DNA of 64,000 bases, from positions 1,302,001 to 1,366,000 of the forward strand of contig OZ244139.1 in NCBI GenBank assembly GCA_965216205.1. Direction: 5' to 3'. This stretch comes from CADEDH01 sp965216205 (GTDB lineage Bacteria; Actinomycetota; Acidimicrobiia; Acidimicrobiales; SZUA-35). Both the position numbers and the translations under genes were made by a program. Shown one piece after another: positions 7,523 to 16,400 of the stretch. Position 1 is the first letter of the stretch. Each line of letters starts with the position of its first letter. A model generated the notes under the pieces. The model worked only from the letters and a program-made list of their open reading frames with translations, was not told the origin of the DNA and ran no database searches.

Positions 7523-9463
7523 GTGATGGTTGACGAGCACGGGGCCGGCCCCGAGGACGAGGTCCTGTGTCTCGGTCCGACGCGCGACGCCGATCTGCTG
7601 ATCTCACCCGAGCCGGGGTGGCTCCTCAACTACTGCTCGATGGTGATGCTCGCGGGGTGTATCGCCGCACTCGGGATGCGACTCGACTCGGCGCCGATCG
7701 TCATCGGCGCCATGCTCGTGGCCCCCGTCATGCGACCCGTGCTCGGCGTTGCGTTCGTGTCGCTGGTGCGGGTTCCCCGCGAGGTGATGGGACGGCTGGG
7801 CGCGGTGCTGGCCGGGACCTCTGTCGGATTGGTCGGTCTGGGGTACGCAATTGCCCGCATCGTGCCCTCGACAGAGATCCGCCAGGCCAGCGAGGTGTTG
7901 TCACGCACCGCACCGGACCTGCGCGACTTTCTCGTAGCCCTCGCTGCGGGAGCCGTTGGCGCATTCGCGATGATCCGACCGCGGGTTGCCGACACGATCC
8001 CCGGCGTCGCGATCGCGGTGGCGCTCGTGCCGCCCCCGGTTGCGGCCGGACTTTCCTTCGGCGGCGGCTTCTCCGACCAGGCGACCGGTGCGCTCCTCCT
8101 CTATGGCACCAACCTGGTCGCCATCGTGGCCGGCGCCATGGCGACGGCCCTGTTCCTGGCTTGGCATGGATCGATGCCCGCCCGCATCGAGGTGCGCCGC
8201 CTGCTGGTGGGCGGCGCAATCGTGGCACTGATCGGCGCTGTACTGTCGGCGTCGTTGTGGGCGGCGTTCGACGATGCGGTCAGCAGGGCCCGATCCGAAC
8301 GCGATGCCCTGGCGGTCGATGCTGCGGCGCGAGCGCGTCAGACCGAGGCCGAGCGGGTCATCGGCGAGTGGCTGGTGGCGAGCAGCGAACCCAACCTCGA
8401 TATCGTGTCGATCGACCTGCCACCAGCGGGGGACGACGGCGACGCCGACCGGCGAGGCACGCTGTCGCTGGTGCTGCTCGGTCGGACCGAGAGCCTGATC
8501 CCCGACTCCGATGGGCTCGACCGGGCAATCGGTGACGCCATCGGACAGGAGCTCGTGGTGAGCATCCGACTCGTCGCCGTCTCCGATCAGACCAACACCG
8601 CGTTCGTCGTTGAGCGGAGCCAGTCCGATGATGGCGAGAGCCGGCCAAGCGACACAGAGGGGGCGCCGCAGCTCCGCGCCGTGGTCGAGTCGTGGCTGGC
8701 GTCGGGTCCGGCGCGGTGGAGAATCTTGTCGATCGGTCCCGACGACCGTGAGGAGACACTCATCCACGTCGCGCTCGATGGACCGGCTCCTCCGCTCGAC
8801 ACACTCGACGACCTCCTCGCCGATGCGTTCACCGACCCCCCGCCGGTGGCTGTGGTCACCTCCGACCTGCGGACAGTCGCCACCCAACCCGAGACCCGGG
8901 GTGAGGGGCCCGATGAGCTGGTTGACTCCCCGACGGTTCTGCTGGTGGTCGACGGCCGGGCGCTACAGGACAGCACTGTGTGCTCGCTCGCGGACGGGAC
9001 GGGCTACCGGGCCATCGCCGGAACGCTCTTCGTGCACGTCGACGACGAGTTGCTGATCGTCACGTCTCCGTCGTCGTCGGAGTCGACCAGTTCGTTCGTG
9101 ATCGAGGAGCTCGGCGATGAGCGCCGGTACCGGGCCACCTTCGAGCAGGACGCGCCGGTCGACCTGGTCGAGGTAGTCGTCACGGGCACGCCGGATCCGT
9201 GCATCGAGGAAGTGCCCGAGGGTGGCGGCCTGCTCGCGATCGTCGGGGTCGCCGAGGAGAGCAACCTCCGAGTTCGCCTCGCACCGACAGTCGAGAGTCC
9301 GATCGTCGGCGCCTACCCCGTGGGTGACGATCTGGTCGTTGCGACCGGCATCGAGTCGACCGACGACGAAGGTCGACGATTTCTCGCAGTCGAGCTCGGG
9401 CTCACTCGTGGCTGGATCGCAGCGTCATTCACCGAACCCAGCGAGGCCGAGTTCCCACGTTGA
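7523..9463 (+). CDS. DUF389 membrane protein with C-terminal SH3-like domain
   Basis: A 646-residue protein. Residues about 30-255 form the hydrophobic DUF389 core with around six membrane helices and the conserved APIVIGAMLVAPVMRPVLG and PGVAIAVALVPPPVAAGL segments. A soluble, acidic middle part follows, and near the end (about 578-640) lies an SH3b-like unit, NLRVRLAPTVESPIVGAYP to GWIAASF, which normally binds cell-wall or protein ligands outside the membrane. The molecular function of DUF389 is unknown. GTG 7523 and ATG 7526 are adjacent in-frame starts and I cannot choose between them. It stands alone, divergent from the pseudogene tract. Confidence 0.8.
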   Translation: MMVDEHGAGPEDEVLCLGPTRDADLLISPEPGWLLNYCSMVMLAGCIAALGMRLDSAPIVIGAMLVAPVMRPVLGVAFVSLVRVPREVMGRLGAVLAGTSVGLVGLGYAIARIVPSTEIRQASEVLSRTAPDLRDFLVALAAGAVGAFAMIRPRVADTIPGVAIAVALVPPPVAAGLSFGGGFSDQATGALLLYGTNLVAIVAGAMATALFLAWHGSMPARIEVRRLLVGGAIVALIGAVLSASLWAAFDDAVSRARSERDALAVDAAARARQTEAERVIGEWLVASSEPNLDIVSIDLPPAGDDGDADRRGTLSLVLLGRTESLIPDSDGLDRAIGDAIGQELVVSIRLVAVSDQTNTAFVVERSQSDDGESRPSDTEGAPQLRAVVESWLASGPARWRILSIGPDDREETLIHVALDGPAPPLDTLDDLLADAFTDPPPVAVVTSDLRTVATQPETRGEGPDELVDSPTVLLVVDGRALQDSTVCSLADGTGYRAIAGTLFVHVDDELLIVTSPSSSESTSSFVIEELGDERRYRATFEQDAPVDLVEVVVTGTPDPCIEEVPEGGGLLAIVGVAEESNLRVRLAPTVESPIVGAYPVGDDLVVATGIESTDDEGRRFLAVELGLTRGWIAASFTEPSEAEFPR

Positions 9464-9623
9464 GCTGAGCCGCATGACCTTCGGTGTAAGGCCTGCACCG
9501 CCCCCAACCCAGCGTCCGATGCCTCTCACCAGGTGATATGCAGGACCTGGAGGGTGTCGCGCCACTGTTACGGCCGTTCTGGTCTGCTGAGTCCCGTCAC
9601 TCGACCAACGGAGGTAACGACGC

Positions 9624-10526
9624 ATGGGCTGGAAACAGGGCGACGGAACGGGAGTCCGATGGGCGGCGGTTCTCGCCGTTCTGGGGTTGGGGCTGGTCAG
9701 CGGATGCGGTGGCGACGACACGTCGTTGGACGGCACGTCGGCTGAGGCTGAGGCCGAGGTCGAGACCGAGACTGAGGTCGAAGCGGAACCGACCGAGGAC
9801 ACCGCCTCGACGGCCGAATCGACGCCGACCACCGCCGGGGCTGCGACCACGGTCGAGTCGGCCCCCAGCACCACCGAACCGGCTGGCGAGGCTCCCGAGG
9901 GGGCAGTCCCCCTGGCGAGCGTGTTGACCAGCGGCAGCGGCGAGCCCCAGACCATCGAGGCGGGACGGTACAGCGACGGCGCCCTCACCGGACCGGGCGT
10001 GCTCGCCGTCGACGAGCCCGTGGACGCGGTGTGGTACGAGGAGGGGGCCATCCTCATACTGCGGGATCCGTCGTGGGCCGAGGACTTCCGTGGCGCACTG
10101 TTCCTGTCGGCTCCGCTCGGGGTCATCCCGCCAGAGGAAGCTGGCACCCACCAGCCCCACGAGCCGGCCGTGCCGGACGTCGCCGTCGCCCTGCCCGACG
10201 ACCTGGGCGCGTACCTCGGCTCGATCGAGCAGGTGGAGATCGTGACCTCGGGCTCGATCGAGGCGGCCGGATCGACCGCAACCTGGTACGACGTCACCGT
10301 CGCCGACGGCAGCGAGACATTCGACTGCAATCGCCCAGAGCAATGTGTTGGTCTCCTGGCCCAGCCCAACGGCGTCTCGGTGTTCCAGATCGGTGCCACC
10401 TACCGGATCTACGAGCTGGAGGCTCTCCCCGGCCTGGTGGCCTGGGCCGGCCTCCCGGGCGACGTCGACGCCTCCGACATGGCGGTGTTCGACGACCTTC
10501 TCGCCGATCTGGCCACGGCCGGCTGA
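9624..10526 (+). CDS. Lipoprotein with C-terminal two-cysteine module
   Basis: A 300-residue lipoprotein. The signal peptide ends in the lipobox LVSGC (Cys28), followed by an acidic Glu/Thr/Ser-rich spacer (30-90) that would span the envelope. The C-terminal half carries GSTATWYDVTV, then a cysteine, EQCVGLL, and GATYRIYELE. The same pattern occurs in the proteins at 29617 and 31151, so it is a recurring extracytoplasmic module, probably with a disulfide. A strong GGAGG site precedes ATG 9624. The large kinase/STAND gene begins 11 nt downstream, so the lipoprotein may sense something for it or be its partner; that link is inference from position. Confidence 0.7.
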   Translation: MGWKQGDGTGVRWAAVLAVLGLGLVSGCGGDDTSLDGTSAEAEAEVETETEVEAEPTEDTASTAESTPTTAGAATTVESAPSTTEPAGEAPEGAVPLASVLTSGSGEPQTIEAGRYSDGALTGPGVLAVDEPVDAVWYEEGAILILRDPSWAEDFRGALFLSAPLGVIPPEEAGTHQPHEPAVPDVAVALPDDLGAYLGSIEQVEIVTSGSIEAAGSTATWYDVTVADGSETFDCNRPEQCVGLLAQPNGVSVFQIGATYRIYELEALPGLVAWAGLPGDVDASDMAVFDDLLADLATAG

Positions 10527-10537
10527 GGAACACCACC

Positions 10538-13500
10538 GTGACGACGACGGTCGATCATCCCTGGCTGCAGATCAACGTGCTCGGCCCGCTGACGCTCGAG
10601 CGAGCCGGGCGCACCATCGAGTTGGGTGGCGCCCGGCAACGGCGGCTGCTGGCCGCGTTGGTCCTGGCCGGGCCGGACGGAGCAGGCCCGGACCGGCTGG
10701 CCGAGCTGGTGTGGGACGACCAGGACAGGCCCGACAACGCGGGCCCACATCTCCGGACGTTGGTCAGCCGGCTCCGGGGCCGGCTCGACGATCCCAGCGA
10801 CGACCAGTCAGGCCGCGGATCCGAGGATCGCCCGTCGACCATCGCCAACCGGGCCGAGGGCGGGTACCGCCTCGATGCCGACCAGGTGGAGGTCGACAGT
10901 TGGCGCTTCGAGCGGCTGGCTGCGTCGATCGCCAGCGGCGCTGACGGCGAGCCGGACGAGGCCAGGGCGCGGCGGGCCGTCGCCCTCTACCGGGGCATGC
11001 CCTTCGCTGACCTCGGCGACCTCGACGGGCTGGCGGGCACGACGGCCCGACTGGAGGAGACCAGACTCGATCTCGAGGAGCGGCTGCTCCTGCTCGGGCT
11101 GGAGCGGGGCGACAACGACCAAGTGGTGACCAGAGCGGCGGCGCTGCTCGCCGAGCACCCGTTCCGGGAGCAGTTGCGGGTGGCCGAGATCACCGCGCTG
11201 TACCGGTTGGGACGTCAGGCCGACGCCCTGCGACGGCTCGACCAGCACCGGGCGTTGATGGCCGAGGAACTCGGCCTCGACCCGGCGCCGGAGATCGCCG
11301 ACCTGGAGCGCCGGATCCTCGACCACGACCCGGAGCTCCGTACCCCGGCGTCGGAGGGCACCCCGCTGCGGAGCTATCGATTGTCCGATGAGCTGGGGCG
11401 GGGCGCGTTCGCCATCGTGCGCCGAGGCGTCCAGCCCGGCCTCGACCGTGACGTGGCGGTCAAGATCATCCGGGCCGAGTACGCCAACCGTCCCGACTTC
11501 ATCCGCCGGTTCGAAGCCGAGGCGCATCTGGTCGCCCGGCTCGAACACCCCCACATCGTGCCCCTGTACGACTACTGGCGGGAGCCCGACCGGGCATGCC
11601 TCGTCTTCCGATACCTGCGGGGTGGCACGCTGGAGCAGCTGCTGGTGGCGGACGGCGCGCTCGGTCGCGATGCGCTGGCCCGCCTCACCCGGCAGGTCGG
11701 CGATGCCCTGGCCATCTCGCACCGCGCCGGGATCGTGCATCGCGACGTGAAACCGGCGAACGTTCTGCTCGACGACGAGCGGAACTTCTACCTCGGCGAC
11801 TTCGGGATCGCCATCGAACAGGTCGATGCCGGCGAAATCGGCCGGCGCGACATCACCGTCGGCACGCCGGCCTACGCCTCGCCGGAGCAGCTCCGGCGAG
11901 AACCCGTCGGGCCGGCAACCGACGTCTACGGCCTCGGTGTCACCTTGTTCGAGGCCATGACCGGCCGGTTGCCCTACGGCGACGCCGCGTCGGCCGCTGA
12001 GCTGATGGAGCGCCAGCTCACCGAGCCGCTGCCGCCGGTCACCTCTATCCGTCCCGACCTGCCGACCGCCGTCGACGAGCTGCTGGCCCAGGCCACGGCG
12101 AAGGACGTCGCCGACCGGTTCGACTCGGTGGCCTCGTTCGTCGCCGCCTTCGAAGGCGTGGTGGCCGCCGGTGACGAGTCGACAGGCACGGTCTCGTCCC
12201 TCCACCGGACGGACGGCTCGGGTGTCCGGCTGGGGGTTTCGACGGCCCGAGGGCACGAAGGAGGGAACCCGTTCAAGGGTCTCGAGCCCTTCACTGAGGC
12301 CGACGCCGGAGACTTCTTCGGTCGAGACACCACCATCGACCGGTTGGTGGCGTCGCTCAGCCAGCGGGGACCGGCCGGCAAGGTCCTGGCCGTGGTCGGG
12401 CCATCCGGCGTCGGCAAGTCGTCGGCGGTCCGGGCCGGGCTGGTGCCCCGACTCCGACAGGGCGCCGTGACCGGCTCGGACCGCTGGTTCACCGCCGCCA
12501 TGGTGCCGGGTACCGCTCCCTACGACGAGCTGACCACCGCCCTGCTGTCGGTGGCCCCGGCCCCGATGGCCGACACGCTGGACCAGCTTGCCGACGACCA
12601 TCGCGGGGTGGCCCGGGCCGTGGTCCAGTTGCTGGCCGATCTGCCGGACACCGAGTTGCTCCTCGTGATCGACCAGTTCGAGGAGCTGTTCACCCAATCG
12701 GCCCCCGAGGATGCTCGGCGATTCCTCGACGCCCTCGTCTACGCCCTGGAGGAACCGGCGTGCCGACTTCGGCTGGTGGTCACCATCCGGGCCGACTTCT
12801 GGGATCAGCCCCTCCGTCACGCCGGGTTCGCCCAGTTACTCGACGGCTCCACCGTCCACCTGTCGACACTGGGGGTGGACGGCCTGGAGGAGGCGGTGAC
12901 CGAGCCGATCCATCGAGCCGGGGGTCAGCTCGAGCGGGGCTTGGTCAGCCGGATCGTCACCGACGTGGCCGACCAGCCGATGGCGCTCCCGCTGCTCCAG
13001 TTCGCTCTCACCGAGCTGTGGGACCGGGCCGACGGGGAACGGCTGACGGTCGCCGGCTACGAGGCCATCGGCGGGGTTGCCGGCGCAGTGGCCAGCCTGG
13101 CCGACGCTCAGTACGACGAGCTCGATGGGCCTGACCGGGAGTCGGTTCGCCACCTGTTCGGGGCTCTGGTCACCCCTGGGGAGGGTGGGCCGGACACCCG
13201 ACGGCGAATGGCCCGGCGTGACCTCGGTTCCGATCCGGCGGTCGACCGCCTGATCGAGCGGATGGGCAGGGCTCGCCTGCTGGCGTTCGACCGGGATCCG
13301 GTCACCAGGGAGCAGACCGTCGAGCTCGCCCACGAGGCCCTCCTCCGGACCTGGCCCAGACTCACCCGGTGGATCGACGAGGACCGGCATCGACTCCGAC
13401 TCCATCGCCACCTGACCGCAGCGGCCAGCGCCTGGGACGGTGCCGGCCGGGACGAGGGCGATCTCTATGCCGGGACCCGCCTGGCCGAAGCCGAGGAGTG

Positions 13501-15691
13501 GACGCCCGCGGTCACCCTGACCGAGAGGGAGCAGGCCTTCGTCGCCGCCTCGATCGCCGCCAGAACGGCGGCCGAGGACACCCGTCGTCGGCAGATCCGA
13601 CGGTTGCGGCGGGCATTGGCAGCAGTTGCGGTCGTTGCGGTCGTCGCCGCGGCCGCCGGAGTGGCGGCCGTCAGCGCCAGCCGCCGGGCGGACCAACAAG
13701 CGGCGAACGCCAGGACGTTGGTGCTGGCCGCCGCAGCCGAGCAGCTCGCGACCTCTCGCCCCGATCTGTCCCTCCAGCTGGCGGTCGAGGCGGTCTCCCG
13801 CCAGGATACGGCCCGTACTCGGGACGCTCTCTTCGCCGCACTGCACCAGGAGCCGCGTTTCGCCGGTGTCGTAGACCAGCTCGGTCCTGGGTGCCTCATC
13901 GGGACGGCGGCCGACGGAGCGGTTGGCGCAGCGGCAGAGACCGGACCGTTGGATTCCGACGGGCTGCGGCCGGTGAGCGTGGTGACGCCGGGCGACCCGG
14001 AGACGGAACCGGCCTCGCTGACGCTCCCCACGGGCTCCAGCTGCGCCATCCCCACGGCCGACGGCCGCCGGGTGCTCGGCCACGGCCCGGATGGGGTGAC
14101 GGTGGTCGACCTGGCCGACCCGAGCTCCAGCACCACCCTTCCCGGCGATTTCGTCGGCGCCGTCTGGTCGACCGACGGGGACACGATCGCCGCCATCGGC
14201 CCCGCCCCCCGAGGTCGATGGCTGGCCACGCAGTATCGGAGCCCGGACTGGTCGATGGTGGCCTCGGTGGAGCTGGACGGGAGGCAGATCGAGGACATCC
14301 ACCTGGTCGGTGACCTGCTCGTGGTCGGCACGGCCCCGCCGACCCTCGTCGACTTCGCCACCGGCGACGTGTGGACGCTCGATGCCCTCACCTCCTTCCG
14401 CCACGCCATGCTCTCGCCCGACACCACGGTGGTGGCTACCGTCGACAGCCTCCACCTGACGGTGTTCGACACCGCCTCCGGCGAGCGGCGCTGGCGCGTC
14501 GCGCTGCCCGGCTCCGGCATCCTCAGCTCCGGGGTCACCATCGACCCCGACAGCTCCGCGATCGCCGTCGACACCGCTGCCGGGGTGGTGCTGTACGACC
14601 TCGAGACCGGTCAGCAGCTCGGACCCATCATCGAGATCAGCGGCGGGCCGCTCTTCGTGGACCCAAGGACGCTGGTGGTGCTCGACGACGACCATCGCCT
14701 CATCCGGTTCGACCTCGGCGGAAGCAGCCGTCAAACCCAGCTCGTCGCCTGGGACTCGTCCGGCGGGGTGGCCGCCCCGGACGGGTCGATCGCGTCGACG
14801 ATCGAAAACGAGCAGCCAGTGCTCATCGACTTGGCAACCGGTGAGCGGTCGCCGCTGGCCTCTGCCGATTTCCGCCCGGGCATCGGCGGGGTGCTGATCG
14901 GGGTCGACGAGGCGACCGAGGAGCTGGTGGTCATCGATGAAGGGGAGGAACGCCGGGCCGACCTGTCAGCGCACTGGCCGGATGGGTTGGAGCTGATGCG
15001 GGTGCCGAAGATCGAGTACGGGCGGGCGGTGTTCCTGCTGCACGACCCGTGGGCCGACGGGCTCTCGGCCAACCACGTGCTGGTCGTGGAGATCGACACC
15101 GGCGAGGTGGTCGGCTCGTTCCCTGCACCCGAGGTGTTCCTCACCGAGCAGCTCGGCCCGGATGAGCTGGTGCTCGGCTCGCGCGTCGGCGAGGACCGAG
15201 TGGTGGACGTCACCGGTGCCGTCACCATCGACCTGCCGGTGTTCGACGGGGGTTGGGTGAGCGCTGCCGCCCCCGGCCCCGGCGGCGACCTCATCCTCGG
15301 TCTGGTCCACGGCGACACCATCCGCTGGTCCCGCCAGGCCGGCGAAGTGGTTGAGTCTTTCACGACCGGTCACGACTCGGTGCTCTCCGTCTTCGGTACC
15401 GACGATGGGGCGATCGCCCACTACGCCTCGGGGGAGGTCGTCCAGTGGCGGTGGGGCTCGGCCCAGCCGCTGGCGAGGCTGGCCCCGCCGGGCGAGTACG
15501 GCGGTCTGGCCGTCTTGTCGCCTGCGGGCACCGAAGTCCTCGTGCCGACCTCGACCGGCCTCTATTCGATCCCCATCGCCGGTCGGGAATGGATCGAGCT
15601 GGCCTGCTCGCTCGTCGGCGACACCCTCGACCGTCAGGCTTGGCTGGAGGTCACCGGGTTGGCCCCACCAGACGAGCCACCCTGCCGTTGA
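10538..15691 (+). CDS. BTAD / Ser-Thr kinase / STAND NTPase / membrane / propeller fusion regulator
   Basis: A 1717-residue protein starting at GTG 10538. Residues 10-105 look like the SARP winged-helix DNA-binding domain and 115-260 like the bacterial transcriptional activation (BTAD) TPR domain. A complete Hanks-type kinase follows at 280-540: G-loop GRGAFA 287-292, Lys309, HRDVKPAN 401-408, DFG 421-423. An nSTAND-type ATPase follows with Walker A GPSGVGKSS (621-629) and Walker B LLLVIDQFEE (707-716). One membrane helix lies at about 1026-1048, and the remaining 650 residues have repeated beta-strand blades suggesting an extracytoplasmic propeller. The combination suggests a one-chain signal transducer from an outside sensor to an inside kinase and DNA-binding head. 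All key kinase and ATPase residues are intact. Confidence 0.85.
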   Translation: MTTTVDHPWLQINVLGPLTLERAGRTIELGGARQRRLLAALVLAGPDGAGPDRLAELVWDDQDRPDNAGPHLRTLVSRLRGRLDDPSDDQSGRGSEDRPSTIANRAEGGYRLDADQVEVDSWRFERLAASIASGADGEPDEARARRAVALYRGMPFADLGDLDGLAGTTARLEETRLDLEERLLLLGLERGDNDQVVTRAAALLAEHPFREQLRVAEITALYRLGRQADALRRLDQHRALMAEELGLDPAPEIADLERRILDHDPELRTPASEGTPLRSYRLSDELGRGAFAIVRRGVQPGLDRDVAVKIIRAEYANRPDFIRRFEAEAHLVARLEHPHIVPLYDYWREPDRACLVFRYLRGGTLEQLLVADGALGRDALARLTRQVGDALAISHRAGIVHRDVKPANVLLDDERNFYLGDFGIAIEQVDAGEIGRRDITVGTPAYASPEQLRREPVGPATDVYGLGVTLFEAMTGRLPYGDAASAAELMERQLTEPLPPVTSIRPDLPTAVDELLAQATAKDVADRFDSVASFVAAFEGVVAAGDESTGTVSSLHRTDGSGVRLGVSTARGHEGGNPFKGLEPFTEADAGDFFGRDTTIDRLVASLSQRGPAGKVLAVVGPSGVGKSSAVRAGLVPRLRQGAVTGSDRWFTAAMVPGTAPYDELTTALLSVAPAPMADTLDQLADDHRGVARAVVQLLADLPDTELLLVIDQFEELFTQSAPEDARRFLDALVYALEEPACRLRLVVTIRADFWDQPLRHAGFAQLLDGSTVHLSTLGVDGLEEAVTEPIHRAGGQLERGLVSRIVTDVADQPMALPLLQFALTELWDRADGERLTVAGYEAIGGVAGAVASLADAQYDELDGPDRESVRHLFGALVTPGEGGPDTRRRMARRDLGSDPAVDRLIERMGRARLLAFDRDPVTREQTVELAHEALLRTWPRLTRWIDEDRHRLRLHRHLTAAASAWDGAGRDEGDLYAGTRLAEAEEWTPAVTLTEREQAFVAASIAARTAAEDTRRRQIRRLRRALAAVAVVAVVAAAAGVAAVSASRRADQQAANARTLVLAAAAEQLATSRPDLSLQLAVEAVSRQDTARTRDALFAALHQEPRFAGVVDQLGPGCLIGTAADGAVGAAAETGPLDSDGLRPVSVVTPGDPETEPASLTLPTGSSCAIPTADGRRVLGHGPDGVTVVDLADPSSSTTLPGDFVGAVWSTDGDTIAAIGPAPRGRWLATQYRSPDWSMVASVELDGRQIEDIHLVGDLLVVGTAPPTLVDFATGDVWTLDALTSFRHAMLSPDTTVVATVDSLHLTVFDTASGERRWRVALPGSGILSSGVTIDPDSSAIAVDTAAGVVLYDLETGQQLGPIIEISGGPLFVDPRTLVVLDDDHRLIRFDLGGSSRQTQLVAWDSSGGVAAPDGSIASTIENEQPVLIDLATGERSPLASADFRPGIGGVLIGVDEATEELVVIDEGEERRADLSAHWPDGLELMRVPKIEYGRAVFLLHDPWADGLSANHVLVVEIDTGEVVGSFPAPEVFLTEQLGPDELVLGSRVGEDRVVDVTGAVTIDLPVFDGGWVSAAAPGPGGDLILGLVHGDTIRWSRQAGEVVESFTTGHDSVLSVFGTDDGAIAHYASGEVVQWRWGSAQPLARLAPPGEYGGLAVLSPAGTEVLVPTSTGLYSIPIAGREWIELACSLVGDTLDRQAWLEVTGLAPPDEPPCR

Positions 15692-15780
15692 CCCGACCTC
15701 GTCGTCGTGTCCAAGTCGACGATCGGGGGCGAACCGGCTTGACTGGCGTTCGACCGGCGGCGTTGGATCCGTCGTCGGGC

Positions 15781-15828
15781 GTCCATCGACCAGGTCCAAT
15801 CGACCAGGTCCATCGACCAGATCCATCG
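15781..15828. repeat. Short tandem repeat of about 13 bp
   Basis: GTCCATCGACCAG occurs at 15781-15793 and 15808-15820, with a one-base-longer copy at 15794-15807 and a partial copy at 15821-15828. It lies in the 172-bp gap between the kinase fusion and the SRPBCC gene. No function is evident; there are no spacers, so it is not a CRISPR array. Confidence 0.7.
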
Positions 15829-15863
15829 TTTGGGTCCGTCGATCCGAGAGCAGGAGGCCGACA

Positions 15864-16337
15864 ATGAACGTTCCCGATGATGCGCAGGCCAACAAGGAGG
15901 CGAGCATCGAGATCGCGGCGTCGCCGGAAGCCGTGTACGACCTCGTGTCGGACCTGACCCGGATGGGGGAGTGGAGCCCCGAGTCGATCGGGGGCGAGTG
16001 GAAGGACGGTGGGCGCGGCGACGTCGGCGACTGGTTCATCGGTCACAACAAAGCCGGCGATCGCGAGTGGACCCGGGAGTCGCAGGTGGCTGTCGCCGAG
16101 CGGGGCCGGGAGTTCACGTTCGTGGTCGGCGGCGTCGAGGAGAACTGCACCTGGTGGTGCTACGAGATGGAGCCATCCGAGGTCGGGACGAAGCTGACCG
16201 AGAAGTGGTGGTTCGTCAACAAGACGCCGGGCCTCGCCGCCGCCACCCCCGAGCAACTCCAGGCTCGGATCGACGACACCCAGGGCGCACTCGAAGCGAC
16301 CATCGCCGCGGTGAGGGCGACTGCCGAGGCGAGCTGA
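15864..16337 (+). CDS. SRPBCC-fold protein
   Basis: A 157-residue protein with the START-like/polyketide cyclase layout. The N-terminal strand ASIEIAASPEAVYDLVSDLTRMGEWSPE is a characteristic opening, the middle has the paired strands ending in GREFTFVVGG, and a long C-terminal helix closes the hydrophobic cavity. Such proteins bind lipids, polyketides or other hydrophobic small molecules. AGGAGG precedes ATG 15864. It stands 63 nt upstream of an LLM oxidoreductase with its own -10 box, so cotranscription is possible but not required. Ligand unknown. Confidence 0.8.
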   Translation: MNVPDDAQANKEASIEIAASPEAVYDLVSDLTRMGEWSPESIGGEWKDGGRGDVGDWFIGHNKAGDREWTRESQVAVAERGREFTFVVGGVEENCTWWCYEMEPSEVGTKLTEKWWFVNKTPGLAAATPEQLQARIDDTQGALEATIAAVRATAEAS

Positions 16338-16374
16338 GCGGGTCCGCGATCGGTAGCCGACCGGCGGCCCGTTC

Positions 16375-16380
16375 TATGCT
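16375..16380 (+). promoter_or_regulatory. -10 box TATGCT upstream of the LLM gene
   Basis: TATGCT precedes a short leader with GGAGG before ATG 16401, giving a transcript start near 16387. Unlike the leaderless genes in this window, this one has a conventional ribosome site. No convincing -35 element is visible. Confidence 0.4.
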
Positions 16381-16400
16381 GGCCGAAAAGGAGGACGATC

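Noticed and set aside
6292..7540. Integrated mobile element at tRNA-Val
   Set aside because: No integrase or transposase fragment is readable and no second copy of the tRNA 3' end is visible in the window.
9624..15691. Classical operon of kinase plus secreted substrate such as an ESX or lantibiotic locus
   Set aside because: No secretion, peptide precursor or modification genes are present; only the lipoprotein and the fusion kinase are linked.
15781..15828. CRISPR or iteron origin
   Set aside because: Only three short 13-14 bp copies with no spacers; no replication gene or DnaA-box cluster nearby.
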